Assembly (NCBI GenBank): GCA_021229015.1
Contig: CM037788.1
Location: forward strand, 45,094,714-45,158,713
DNA length: 64,000 nucleotides
Direction of reading: 5' to 3'
Source: Solen grandis
Taxonomy: Eukaryota > Mollusca > Bivalvia > Adapedonta > Solenidae
Of this stretch, positions 1-12,165 are shown in pieces. The notes under the pieces are model-generated. The model saw nothing but the letters and a program-made list of their open reading frames with translations, ran no database searches and was not told the DNA's origin. The first letter of the stretch is position 1. The number at the start of each line of letters is the position of its first letter. The translations under genes were made by a program, and so were the position numbers.

Positions 1-93
1 TCTACTAGTCTGAAAAAAATTAAAGATGAATCAAGTGTTAAAACGGTCAGGTCATTCCGTAGCAGTGATAAACCTGCAGTTGAAGATTCCTGG
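1..93 (+). CDS. Probable exon (3' part), gene extends left of window
   Basis: Frame 1 is open from the window edge for 31 codons and ends at a good splice donor (TGG|GTAAGA at 94). The peptide is rich in Lys, Ser and charged residues (it begins STSLKKIKDESS and ends KPAVEDSW), which suggests a disordered linker. Past the donor the frame soon meets a stop. No domain is recognisable and only one exon edge is visible, so it could be chance. Any downstream exon was not found in the next few kilobases. Confidence 0.4.
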
Positions 94-177
94 GTAAGAC
101 CTAATATAGGGCACTAGTTGTTATTATAATGCTTCTGATTCAACCTAATAATATAATTGAATAGTTCTAGATGGGAA

Positions 178-292
178 TCCCCGAGCTCCTGTATGGTGTT
201 CATAATATTTTCTTATCCCGATCGGTATTCGAACCATGAACCTGCAGATCCTAAATCATGATAGACTGTCACTGCACCAAACAGACAAACTG
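178..292 (-). repeat. tRNA-derived SINE head (degenerate)
   Basis: The minus strand shows a pol III A-box-like TGGTGCAGTGACAG, then a B-box GGTTCGAATACC about 45 bases further on, the layout of a tRNA-like SINE promoter. The match to a cloverleaf is too poor for a functional tRNA. A similar head (GCAGTG...GACAG) occurs at 23.35 kb on the plus strand. Confidence 0.45.
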
Positions 293-999
293 ATAAATAC
301 ATTGGGTACATCAACTTATCTCCCCCGAGACCCTTTAGCATATCGGATTCTTTCTTTCTCTCCGCCCTTTCATTTCTGTAATGAAGCAAGGTGAAACAAT
401 CGGTCGTAAATTCTGTTGTTAAGTATATTGAATTGAATACACGCTAATGCAACGTTGTAGGAATGTTTCTCTACTGGGTCACATAACGCCACGATGTCTA
501 CTATTAATTTTACATTATATGCCGGATCACATACAAATTTTCTCAATCTATAATGCTTATTCCCATGATCTCATATATTTATAGTATGTTTATCCCTGTG
601 TGATGACAATTTTTATATCTGACAAGAATCAAGATTTTTTTTTTCATAAAGGTATTTGTATCAAAGTCATAGATGAAGTGTTGATGATATATGAACATTG
701 GTGTCCGGTTGAAATAGATCGTTAATAAGTTAAGACTGACTGGTACCTTGCTCTAATGGAAAAAATCGCCATATGATGTAATCAAGAGCTGTCCGTAACA
801 CATCGCGATCGACTATTCTAATGCTTGTCAATATAGAAACATATTGCAGTAAAAGGCAAAAAAAAAAAAAATAAAATAAGGCAATATCAGTTAGTGAAAA
901 TGAGCAAGTATACAAAACTAAACTGAGATTCTAAGTCAGAAAAGGGGCATTATTTAGTCAAAATCCATTAAAGAGTTATGTAATCTTCCCTACATGTGG
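293..999. other. Intergenic, no gene seen
   Basis: A+T-rich unique-looking sequence with no recognisable coding, RNA or repeat signal apart from short A/T runs (for example A12 near 860). Confidence 0.5.
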
Positions 1000-1187
1000 A
1001 AGGAAGAGGTCGTGAACAAGCATTCAAAGTTTCAAAGCAACACATTCAAGGGCAGGGGTCGATACCATGTTAAACAACAACAACAACAACAACAGGTTCA
1101 ATGAAAAAAATGTCGTAAGGAAGAGGTCATGAACAAGCATTCAAAGTTTCAAAGCAACACCTTCAAGGGCAGGGGTCGATACCATGT

Positions 1188-1275
<88 letters not shown>

Positions 1276-1280
1276 GTTCA
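1000..1280 (+). repeat. (CAA)n microsatellite within a duplicated 117-bp unit
   Basis: A ~117-bp unit (AAGGAAGAGGTCNTGAACAAG ... CCATGTTAA + (CAA)n) is present twice in tandem, starting at 1000 and 1117. The first copy carries about 7 CAA triplets (1072-1093); the second has expanded to about 29 (1189-1275). The poly-Asn and poly-Leu frames across it are microsatellite translations, not genes. Confidence 0.9.
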
Positions 1281-1740
1281 ATGAAAAAATGTCGTACAAA
1301 ACTTTACAAGGGCCTAATTTGGTCAAATTTTCCCTTCCTGGCTACAGCTTGGAATGGTGCTCATATACAAGTATTCCAAGGTTCAAAACAATACCTTAAG
1401 GGGTTAAGTGAAAAGGTGAGGTGGTACGGAAAACTTATCCAAGATTCTAAGTTAAAAAAGGGGCATAAATTGGTCAAAATCTATGACAGAGTTATCCCCT
1501 CTTGCCTACAGGTTGGTGTGGTGGTCATATATAAAAGTATACCAAATTTCAAAACATACCTTAACGGATTTAGTGAAATAGTGAGGTGGTACGGAAAACT
1601 TAACCAAGATTCTATGTCAAAAAAGGGGGCATAATTGTTATCCCCTCTTGTCTACAGGTTTGGGTGGTGGTCATATACAAGTATTTTAAGTTTCAAAACA
1701 ACACCTTAAGGGTTTCATTAATTAAATGAAGTCGTACATA
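1281..1740 (+). repeat. Bivalve-type tandem repeat, about 160-bp units
   Basis: Diverged direct repeats share GTGAGGTGGTACGGAAAACTTA, an AAAAAGGGGCATAA block and TTATCCCCTCTTG, spaced by about 150-170 bp (compare 1416-1500 with 1580-1650). The style resembles the tandem cores of the hairpin-ended elements elsewhere in the window, but no element ends are visible here. Confidence 0.7.
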
Positions 1741-2425
1741 AAAAACTTAATTGTTACGCCGACGCTCCGGTGAGTAGAATTGCTCTCCTTATTCTTCGAA
1801 TAGTCGAGCTAAAATGTAATCTAGTTAAATTTTAACTTTCGAAATTTTGAAGAGTATGATGTTTACGTTACAAATGAAAATCATACTAAAAACATAGTAG
1901 AGGTACTAAATACATATGCTACACACACTGCAGTGTGTAAGTTTCCTTTTCTGTACCCTTATAAATGCCTGCATTTTTATCATTATTATTTGTATCTGTA
2001 AGATATTGACATTTTAGATTATAATTTCGTTCAATTTAGAAAGGCTGCATATGCACAGATTTCGTTCTTAGCATTACGATTTTAACTCAACTGTGTTTTT
2101 TTTTTTATTTGCAATTTGTGATATGAGTAGTAAGGTCGCCGGTTTGAGCAACCCATTTACTACTAATATGTATTGTACAGGACTGCAAAATGTGCATAGT
2201 GGTCTTTGATAAGGGATATTATTTACGGTGACCACCTCCATATCCTACTGCCGCAATAATGTTAGTGATTTAAGTTAGTGAGGTCAAGCATATAGCATAG
2301 CAACTGACTCCATTTGACATCGAACAAAATTACAAATACACGAAAGCCTATTTACATACCTTCTTTCTATGACTACATTTCTCTGAATATCAATTAAATC
2401 AAATATTCAAGATGGCACCCTCCAG
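1741..2425. other. Intergenic, no gene seen
   Basis: A+T-rich sequence with no supportable feature. A weak B-box-like GGTTTGAGCAACC near 2140 is not enough to call a SINE. Confidence 0.4.
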
Positions 2426-2635
2426 CTAAGATCGGATTTTTTTCCGAATCTCAAAATTCACATTTTTTATATAGACCAACCCCTTGTTATCATTAAGTGC
2501 TACTAAAAGATCAGCAGGTTGGCCAAAGGCCTCGACTTTATCTTTGCGTCTCTCTTTTTCCCCATTGTTCAACGGATGCCTTATATCGAGGAAGAAAACA
2601 TTATCTTGGGCTTTGGTAATACAATGGATTAACAT
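2426..2635 (-). CDS. Small ORF of unknown function, possibly an exon remnant
   Basis: A minus-strand frame of about 70-78 codons stands out from its surroundings: its codon use and mixed hydrophobic/charged content look protein-like (segments LDIRHPLNNGEKE and FGQPADLLVALNDNKG). The frame stays open about 8 codons upstream of the first ATG, so it may be the 3' part of a larger exon. I do not recognise a family. No splice-linked neighbour or promoter is evident. A fossil gene fragment or a chance ORF are both possible. Confidence 0.3.
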   Translation of the reverse strand: MLIHCITKAQDNVFFLDIRHPLNNGEKERRKDKVEAFGQPADLLVALNDNKGLVYIKNVNFEIRKKIRS

Positions 2636-2639
2636 TTCA

Positions 2640-5600
2640 GGATGACATCCTCCTTCTATGTTAAGATTTTATGGTAATCCATACATCATTGAATATAATC
2701 ATGACTCTTCAAATGCTCTAAAAGACTTCAGTGCAGATGCAAGCATTCATTTTCTAAGAGTTATTGGCTCTTTTGATCAAAATTCTTTGCATTTACTGTA
2801 AAATTTCTTAGATCACTTGATTGACCATGATCGCAATAAAATGATAGATAGATGACTTAAACAAACACTATAAACCTTCCTTTCCAATAGAAGCCTGTAT
2901 TCCCATGAACTCATTTGAATAGAAAAGTGCTTAAATAAAAACGTGTTGAAGAAAATTGTCCTTTTTAGAAAAAAATACTCCATTCTTTATTTCATTAAAT
3001 TTAGAACAACCCATTTATTTCTGCCAGGGGCAAGAGATGGTTGTTATCTGATAAATCTCCTAACAAATATCACAACAAATATCAACAATCTAATTACAAA
3101 AATTCTTAACAGTTCATATGCATAGTTTAAATTACTTGAACTTGTTTGAAATTTAAATGATGGATTCCCGTTAAATTTGCGATGTAAAAATATCTTGGTT
3201 AAAATGGAAACCTGAAAAACAAAATACTCGATCATTTAAATTAAAACCACTCGTGGTTGCTTTATGTAGTCCCTTATGTGTAGTTTTTGTCAGTTTTATT
3301 ATGAGATGAAGGAGATGAATAGATTGAATAAAAATGTAAACTATGAGAACCAATCTAGGATGTCCCGGCTTAACATTTATTTGCAACATGCCTTCGAAGT
3401 GTTGCTGTCAGGATTATTCACGTCATATCTCGTAAAGATCATGTATTCGAATCGTTTTAAAATTTATCTTTCAAAACACAATCTGATACAAAACAAACGA
3501 TGTATTGGGGTTCATTTTGATCCACTAGCGTAGCTTCCTTTAGGCATAGCAGGAACGTGCCTACACATATTTTCTTTAAGATAAAAAATATAACAATGCT
3601 AAAATCGAAATAAAAATAATTTAAAAAAACTTAAGGGAGAGATTGTAATGCAGCGAGTTGTAAGCTTTAACAGCAGATTGCTTGTATCTTCACATTTTAC
3701 AAAATTGTGTCGAATGATGGCGAAACATGGTTGCCGAATTTAACATTTTCCACCAAATTAATAATCATGTATAATTGTTAAAATACTGCAGGTCTGACAC
3801 GAGTGGAGTAGTTCCGGGAGTATCAATCGTCCTCAACACTATCAATATATACACTACGTGGGGATGTATCTACAAATATTTCATTAAAGCTGGAGACGTT
3901 CTTATACTTCGCAGTCAGCAACTATTTAAGGCAATCGATTATTTTGTGTAGTCCTTTTTTTCCCTTACTCATGACAATACAACTCCTTTATGGCCAAATA
4001 ATCTTCGGTTCTGGACTATTATTCCTGAAAGGAATTGATCCTAGTTAAACACAGTCAAACGACTATATCATAGAACAAGACAGCAAGAGAGTGAATGGTG
4101 TAATTTGAATAAATTTTCTCAACCCCCCCCCCCCCCTAATTTCTATATTTTGTTTTTCACAGTTTGAACCCTCTTTTAACCTTGTACTTCCTTAAAATAT
4201 ATAAAATAAAAGTAGGACATAAAACAATATGCTTTAATATGCATAATTACATTTCTAAATAATCTAAAATTGTTTAACACACGAAATAAATACTCGATTT
4301 TTTTTCAAGGTGATGCTTTTTGAGCCCTTGGGTGTAGTGTAGGTGGATGTATTGACGGACGAAATTCATTGTAACAATTATCACTGCAAGTTAACTGTGT
4401 TCAATAATTATCTCAAAAACACTTCATATTGTGGTTTAATATGATAAAGAGCAAGTCTTCAGATAATGGTGGAAAGATCGTTTACATTCACATCCCTTGA
4501 GTTTTACCCATGCGCTGATGCCACAGTAGCCCACTCGAAAGGGTGTTATAACTATAACTTATTATAATTGATTGATATGTATAATTTACCGTTGCTACAA
4601 CAATGTTAAGTCATACAGCAAAGTCCAGCTATCGCAAGCTAACTGGAAGACATCCTCACTTTTGAAAGTTCGGATGCAGATAATATTTATAAAACGAGTA
4701 TGATAAGCAATTTATTTTGGCATGGCAGAAACTTGCTTTTCCTATCGTAAAACCATGTAGAAACTTGACCTCGATAAGAATATTGCTTGCGTAACATGTA
4801 TATTCCTGGTGTATGTACATGTATATTTATCCTATACTTTTACAAAACTCAGATTTAAACAGGAAAAGAAAATTGATGTCGTTCCTAAATTTAATGCAGT
4901 AGATTTCAAGCGTATTTAATACGAGTAGGATTGAAATTGATATTTATATGCACGGTGTCTCAGCTTACAAGAAACACAACCTAAATGGAAAACAAATTTC
5001 TTCGGCTGAGCGGCACGCTCGTTTGATGTATTAAGAATGATATTAAGCAACAGTGCGGCACAGCCTCTCGTCCAAGAATACGTCATTTTGTAAAATCAAT
5101 AAAGCAGTTGATTATACCGTATACATAGATGGTAACCGATTTGTTAAACAGAACAGATGATCATGTCAAGGTTGGCATATACTGATGAGGTTTTATATTT
5201 GAAAGAGCGTGAATGTCACATTGACCCCATACTCTTCAAGATTAAGTGAACGTTTCGTCATTTTCTCTCCTGTCCTATGATTAAGAAGATTTCGGACCTC
5301 ATGGCCTTTCACGGAGATAACAAAGGTTTCCTAATGTTTCATTAGGGCACCTTGGTTATCTTGGTAGAGGTTAAGTGGTTCAAGATGTAGCGGAACCATT
5401 ACAGGGACTTACCATTAATTACTTGTCATGACAAAAATCTCATTGCAGCGATACATACCATTCATTCCATTTAACTCAACAAATGTTCGATAAACACCCA
5501 GAATTCTATTTGAATGTTAAAAAAGGAAAAGAAATCGGACAACAGAAAAAGATAATTTGCATTTTGTATATGTACTGTATTATCAAAAGTATACCGGTAT

Positions 5601-7026
5601 CGACGTTATGAAAGCAGTTACGTATGTGCATCCGAAGCTACTGATCGCAAGACCCCTGTATGACCCCTAGGGCGCAATGTACTAGTCCGACCTAGCAAAC
5701 CAGGAACCGAAGCGAATTTAATTTGAAATGTATACGCTGGCTCTGTTCAGACTCTTTTGACTGTGTCTTAATAGAAGCAGTATCCCACATGTCAATGTAG
5801 AATTCCCCTAATTGATTTCTGATGAAATATTTCCTTTCAAAACATAATGTCTCTAGTATATCCGGTTTATCATATCACATTATTATGTATCAATATGTTT
5901 CTAAAGTATGTATACGGAATGTCGAAATTTAATTGTGGATTCATCTAAAAAGGATGACAAACAGATATTTTGTGTTCATTTAACTGGGCCATAAATTGAG
6001 TTTTTAATCAAAATATTTTTAAATTGAAACATTTTATGAATTCTGAATGGAATCAGTTCATTCAGAGTGACTGGGTGACAAGTTAATCTTTGACATCAGT
6101 CAACCATATCACCTTGAATTTCATCAAATGTAACAGACTGGAGCAAATAAAGTTATCATACAAAGTGGCTTTGATGAGCGATATTTGTTTTGGTGTAGCA
6201 GGGGACGTCACTGATTATCTCAGCTTAGATTATTTAGAACATTGGAAACTAATTTTAAGATTCAATAACAAAACTGTAGAATATTTTCAGTTTTGAATAT
6301 AAATTGGTTTAACCATTTATTTTGTTCTGTCGGAATATTAAATAAAATCCTAACGCATCCGCTCGTTTTTATGTCAGGATAAAATCTGCAATTTGAAAGA
6401 AATTAGAATTTTGATTTTAACATGATAGCGCTTCCAAAAAGCAAATTGTTTTGCTTTCCTTTTCTTATTAATCTGATTTGAAAGGCTAAATGACGATTTT
6501 GATTAGTCTAAGGTTAGTTCGATAATATAATAACCGGCGCCTTTTGTTCAACTATTTATGTATTTCAATTTTGCAGATAAAGGGAAATCCTCAGCGATAT
6601 CATTTATCAATCTGAATCTTTGTTTCTTGGAAACATTTAGCAGTGAAATATCAAAAGCAGGATATTTTGTAAAAAGATAGTTATTTGTTTTTTTTTCCTT
6701 TGCGATTCTTATCAAAATAAGTTATTCGTGTTCGTCTGAATAGTGATTATTCACCCCTCGTATATTTACTATAAGGGACAACTATAGTGAACATAAAAAA
6801 AAAGAGAGATCGACAGATATTCTATTTATAAAAATTGTAATACCAAAAAAGCTTATGGCAGCCAGAATAATAAACCTTCATTTCAATTCGTGTCTTGTAC
6901 ATCTAACGGGACTTTGATTTGTTTCCAACCAATCATCTGCCATATCACACTGAATCTAAATACATCAAGTCTATTTCATGTAGGTTGCGTTTCGTTTCTG
7001 AAGCGGAGAAATTCAATGTTCAGCAG
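2640..7026. other. Long A+T-rich intergenic stretch
   Basis: No gene, RNA gene or intact transposon found on either strand. Short items: a C14 run at 4123-4136 and a diverged minus-strand SINE-2 fragment at about 4590-4680 (see the 48.8 and 52.3 kb copies). The ORFs here (3276-3533, 6090-6296) lack protein-like composition. Confidence 0.5.
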
Positions 7027-7292
7027 TGGGTTCAGTTACGCGAACAAAAGCGAACTTTCGAGAAAATTTTGAGGGTTCGCGTTACTGAACGATTTGTTCG
7101 TCACGAACGTTCGGACCAAACGCGAACGTACTTTTGACATAGCCCACTCAGTGAACAAAATGGCGGAAAGGTAAACAAAAAACAGACGATAATTTTGATT
7201 TTTTTTTTTAAATGTCTGCAGTCATCTTGGAATTGTTCCGGTGCGTTCAATAAGCTAACCCGTGATGACGAACGTTCGCATAACTGAACGCA
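7027..7292. mobile_element. MITE, probably Harbinger-derived, 266 bp
   Basis: Terminal inverted repeats match at about 17 of 20 positions: the left end reads GGTTCAGTTACGCGAAC after TG, the right end read inward gives CGTTCAGTTATGCGAAC. Subterminal CGAACGTTCG palindromes recur three times, likely transposase binding sites. Near the middle (about 7158) ATGGCGGAAAG is followed by a GTAAAC donor-like site, echoing the ATGGCGGAA starts in the 7.5-kb Harbinger at 46.8-54.4 kb. No transposase is encoded and I could not identify a clean target duplication. Confidence 0.6.
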
Positions 7293-8290
7293 GGACTGAT
7301 TTAAGACAAATTGTGAGCAGTTATAACAGGAGTTGTACTCGATTTGATTCTACAGTTCGGAGACATTTGCCGTTAAGACTGTCTAAGTGACCACCTGTCT
7401 ATTGTGACCAGTAATGCAATCTCCTGTATATTTGACTGTATAAAAGGACGTACTATCTAATGTATTTTGACCTCAAAGTATGTTTTCTATCAAAATAGAC
7501 TTATATAAGTTGTCAATATATGCATCAATAATAATTATTAATAATATCTATTGCGTCTTTAATGTCTGTGAAGATAAATATTTATCAGTGGTATTCAAAC
7601 ATAAACAATACCCCATAATACATGTATGACAACAATATTTTATAGAGGTTCTGTAACAAAACCAGAAAATAATTGAAATTGTAGTGAGCACCCTAAAACA
7701 TCCAAAATGTTTGTGTACAGCAACTTTCTGTGTTCAGTGACATTTTCTTCTATCTCCCTTTGAAGGTCACTTAAGACAGCCATTACTGTATGTTGAATTA
7801 GGAACAATGTAAAACTATATATCATTCTTCGAAAGTATTCACAGTTTACCACCGATAAGGTTAGTTTTATGCACATTATCATTTTACAAATAGGTATAAA
7901 CATGTTTCATCATAAATTTCTCAGACCCACTGTAATCAATTATAAGTCAAACAACGCTTGGTCATTTTGAAATGAAGCTCGAATTTAAGGGAACCAGCTG
8001 AATATTTAAAAAAAAAAGTTTCTTTCTGGAACAGACATGCAATTTGCAAATTATCAAAAGCCATGTTCCCAATTGATAAATGTGTAGCTGTCATTCTAAA
8101 TATATTCATTTTTTTTTTTTTTTTTTTTTTTTTTTTGAGTTAACATTATGTCCGAACATAGATACAGTGGTCGGATCCTCATGACACCTAATTTGTATAT
8201 GTGAATAGTTATGAAACATTCAAGTAAAATATATACTTCTAATATACTCAAAGACTGAAAAACCGTCGTAGTGACGTTAATCTGAAAGAA
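7293..8290. other. Intergenic with T28 tract
   Basis: A+T-rich, no gene seen. A 28-base T run lies at 8109-8136; it could be the poly(A) of a minus-strand retroposon, but no body next to it is recognisable. A TTAAG/GTGACCACCTGTC-type repeat scrap occurs at 7373-7410. Confidence 0.5.
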
Positions 8291-8296
8291 GAGATT

Positions 8297-10134
8297 ATAC
8301 TGTACTTTTGTTGATCTTAAACGTGCGTTTGATAGTGTGTATTTAAATGCTTTATGGCAAATTGTTAAGGATTTTTAAGGATATGTATAATCAAGTCAAA
8401 TCTTGTGTAAGAGGATGTAATTCCTTTTCAGATTATTTTGATTGTGCAACTGGCTTGAGGCAAGGGGAGGTAATTTCGCCGACACTTTTTGCCCTTTTCA
8501 TTGAGGATCTCGAGTTATTTCTGCAGGACGAAACATTAAGTGCATTATCACTTGACGATATATAATTTATTTTATTATTGTTTGCAGACGATATGGTAAT
8601 ATTAGGTAATAGTCCAGAGGAGTTACAACACAGCTTAAACCTTTTAAAAATATATTGTGATAAGTGGGGACTACAGGTCAGTGTTAACAAGACAAAAGTG
8701 ATAGTCTTTAGAAACAGAGGTTCTTAGCGAAAAATGGAAATATGACTCAAATTTTTTAGAAGTGGTTGACAACTTTAATTATTTAGGAACAGTCTTTAAT
8801 TATAATGGTACTTTTACTTTAAATCAGGAATTACTAGTAGGAAAAGGCTTGAAAGCTCTAAATATATTGCTTAATAACTTAAGAAAATATGAATTGAAAA
8901 CAAGTGTTAAATGCCAGCTTTTTGATGCGTTTGTTGGTTCTATTTTAAATGTAAACAGCGAAATTTGGGGATTTGGAGAATCAAAAACGGTCGAACGTAT
9001 TCATCTCAAGTTTTGTAAATCGCTGTTAAATGTTAAATCATCTACAAGTAATATGGGAGTGTATGGAGAGTTGGGTAGATACCCATTGTTCGTTAGTAGA
9101 TATACACGCATTATTAAATATTGGTGCAAGATTCTAATGTCAAATAATATACTTGTTGTTACTTTATATAACAGCTTATTGGTAAATATTAACAATGGTC
9201 GAAAAAATTGGGTTGTGAAAGTGAAAGATATACTGGATGATTATGGATTTTCATATGTTTGGAATAATCCTGGCTGTGTAGATCTTAAGAATTTTCATGT
9301 CATATTCAAAGCTAGAGTATTAGATGTTTTTAAGCCAAATTGGTGTAACAGTATAGATACTTGTCAGTCATTATGTACCTATAAATACTTTAAGGTCTGT
9401 TTTGGATTTGAACAATATTTAGATTTGTTACCTTATAAATTTAGGATTGCTTTAGCTAGAATGAGGCTCTCTTCCCATAAACTGAGAATAGAAACCGGTA
9501 GGTATGGTCAAAACAGGACAGAAAGAGCCCTGAGATATTGTAATATTTGCAACAGTTTTGATATTGAAGATGAGTATCACTTTGTAATAGTATGTCCAGA
9601 ATATCAAATCATCAGACAAAAATACAGAAAATCGTTTTATTATAAGCACCCAAGTATGATGAAATTTATTCAATTAATATCTTCAGATAATAGAAATGTT
9701 ATTCTAAATCTTGGTAAATTCATAAAAGAAGCTATGTTACATAGGCATTCCATTATAACATGATAGTTCATACCATACTTCATTTGTATATGCTACAATG
9801 TATTTTTAAATGTTCTCCTTTTTATTCTGATTCAAGATGATTTTGTGTTGTATCTCAACTTCCACCATTTCTTTAGCTTAGACATTCTAATAATATGAAT
9901 TTTGGAAATACATGTATGTCACAGATAATGAAGGATGATTAATACGTGTATGTCCATCCTCCATATCTGGCATTCTGTTCTTATACATTCCAATATTTAC
10001 ATTTGTTTATCTACTTATATTTTTTTCTATATACTTCTTGATGATCATGTGATGTTATTACATTGAAATTATACTGTTTATATGACAAGAAACTGTAAAG
10101 ATTACGTCAATAAAGTATACTGTCTGTCTGTCTG
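8297..10134 (+). pseudogene. 5'-truncated non-LTR retrotransposon (LINE), decayed reverse transcriptase
   Basis: The fragment begins at RT motif A (FVDLKRAFDS, about 8309), continues with the LRQG...SPTLF block (about 8455-8490), then the catalytic FADDM box at 8581-8595, and ends in a C-terminal Cys/His knuckle (CNICN ... DEYHF ... CPEY, about 9540-9605). The product would be a LINE reverse transcriptase making cDNA at a nicked target. Everything upstream of motif A is missing, as in usual 5' truncation. The frame is broken: a shift near 8345, a TAA at 8563-8565 inside the RT, and another shift near 8725; after that 333 codons stay open to 9763. The 3' UTR ends with AATAAA (10109-10114) and a short CTGT-repeat tail. 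Clade is uncertain (CR1/Jockey-like by the C-terminal knuckle). Dead copy. Confidence 0.85.
8762..9763 (+). pseudogene. Open C-terminal part of the LINE ORF2 (333 codons)
   Basis: The longest uninterrupted reading frame of the LINE remnant. It covers the region downstream of the RT fingers and palm (thumb/connection) and the C-terminal CCHC-like knuckle. It is out of frame with the RT motifs upstream and has no initiation context of its own, so it is a relic rather than a gene. Confidence 0.8.
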
Positions 10135-10239
10135 AAAAAATATATACACACTTACAAAACTCTACAAATAAATTATTATCAATACTGGTTACACTATCAA
10201 AATAAAAAAATATCCAAATCATGTTTATCTTAAAACATT

Positions 10240-10545
10240 TGTTTGTTTGTTTGGTTTAACGTCCCACCGACAGTATTTCAGTCATTTGGAGACGATGTCT
10301 ACTTGAGACAAGTGCTGCCACACTGCAGTATCACGCCGTAGACATGTGACATGATACCACATCCAGTCACATTATCCTGACACAGGGCCAACCAGTCCTG
10401 GAACTACTCTTTTATGCTGAGCGCTAAGCAAGGGAGCATTAACCGTACCATTTTTACGACTTTGGTATATCGCGGCCGAGGATCGAACCCACGACCCCTC
10501 GCTCCCGAGGCGGACGCTCTAACCACTCGGCAATCGGGGAAGGAC
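10240..10545 (-). mobile_element. SINE-1: full tRNA-derived SINE
   Basis: On the minus strand the tRNA-like head has an A-box (TTGCCGAGTGGTTA at 10533-10520) and a B-box (GGGTTCGATCC at 10490-10480). The head is followed by a ~200-bp conserved body and a CAAACAAACAAA-type tail at 10240-10255. The tRNA part resembles a Leu/Ser type. This is the most complete of five copies in the window (others at 14.0, 17.04, 51.74 and 52.63 kb). Bivalve V-SINE and Meta-SINE superfamilies have been described; which one this belongs to needs a library search. Confidence 0.85.
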
Positions 10546-11744
10546 TTAAAATGAAGAATATGATAAGGAAGGAGTGGGATTTTTTTACATTTTGACACGA
10601 AACGTCCATTTGTTTACACATAATTTGTTTAATTCTGTAACAAAATATAATATGTATTTTTTAATTACATAAATGTTTGGTTTTTAGAAAAAAAGCGAGT
10701 TTAATGCCAAATTAATCCCTTTCTATAATGACGTAACAGTAATGTTTTAATATCGCTACATGCTGTCAAGGAAGGAATTGTAATTGATGGCTGATTTGTG
10801 TTTGATCCTAACTGAGAACAACAGTGACGTGATGATCACAGTGAACTGGTTATTATGTGCGTTACAACTATCAGTTAAAGGAAAATAATGGCTAAAAAAG
10901 TGCATACCTGCACAGGATCGTAAATTTGTGTCTTTCGCTTTTAATCAGTTACTACATGTATGATTTGTAACACGTGTTTAAGACCTGTGCAAAGAAAACA
11001 GGGTCGGGTTCGAATGACAGTAGTCTCACGGAAGACATGGTATATTGACAGTTAATGTTCACAAGAACTGTTACTGAAATACTGGCTATTGAGTAATTCA
11101 ATATATATTTCAAACAGCTGGTAAATTAGTATGATGCGCCCTCTATCTCTAGAACTTGTTACTTAATATTCAAAATATATTATTTATTCTTTCATATTTT
11201 CGCATAGCACTTTTTTTTATATCCAGGTACTATCCAGCGCCTTATATTTTATCGATTTTTATTTTAGCTACATTTACTGCGCCGAATTTAAACACCACTG
11301 ATTTATATCATCGTTTATGCATAACACCGCCATCGTGAAAACGAAATAAGGTAACGAGTGAACGATATTTTTGTAAACGTATACAGCTGAGAACTTTTTT
11401 TTTACGTCTTAAGTTGCATTACTACCCAACATCAATACGATGCAAATATTTGCCTGTAATTTATAGAACAAAAAACTATCTATTTTGACTATTAAATAAC
11501 CCAAGTCTTTACATATATTCTGACTAAAACTTTAACCCAAACTTTATTTGTTCTACTGTTGTTATATCACGGGCTGACTTAACTTGCTGGAAAGCAACAG
11601 ATAGATTATCAAGATGAGAATCTGTAAAAAGTATGCAAAAGTCTAAATAGTACTCTTTATAAATTCTCATTTATGTCTTATATCACAGAAGTTTGAAGTT
11701 TTTTAAATAAATAAGATAAAAAAAATAAGCCCCGTTAATAATAA
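10546..11744. other. Intergenic, no gene seen
   Basis: A+T-rich sequence without recognisable coding or RNA features. Confidence 0.5.
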
Positions 11745-12165
11745 AACAAGAGGGTCAAGATGGCCTTGAAGACGCTCACCTGAGAAAAACTGCCTTCTTA
11801 AACGTCTAAAATATTGCATAAAAAATGAAGATGCTAGAGTGTAAACAGTGAAATCTGGCAATTTTCAATATTAATTTATTAACTCCTGTCCAAATTGGCC
11901 GATATTGCAGCCATAATCGAAATTGGCCAAGAAAGTATGGCTATAAACATTATCATAAAGTTTGGAAATAATTCCTTAAGAAATGAAAATGCTTGATTTT
12001 AAACAAAGTGATATCTGGCAAATTTTAATAATAAAAAGGGGATAACTCTGGCATTATTGGCCGATATCAGCCGTAATCAAACTTGTCCGAGAGATTTTGG
12101 CTATAAACACTGTCGTAAAGTTTGAAGATGATTACTTAAGAAATGAAGATGCTAAAGTGCAAGAA
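11745..12165 (+). repeat. Family E tandem-repeat element, 5' part only
   Basis: It begins with the shared 5' module (ACAAGAGGGTCAAGATGGCC, then GCTCACCTGAG) and runs into about two and a half units of the family E core (GAAGATGCTAGAGTG ... AAATCTGGC ... CTCCTG ... GGCCGATAT ... TATAAACA). It stops at about 12165 without the hairpin 3' end. The same core is seen at 54.37-55.25 kb. Confidence 0.75.

Noticed and set aside
1141..1399. Poly-Asn and poly-Leu ORFs
   Set aside because: They are the (CAA)n microsatellite read in different frames.
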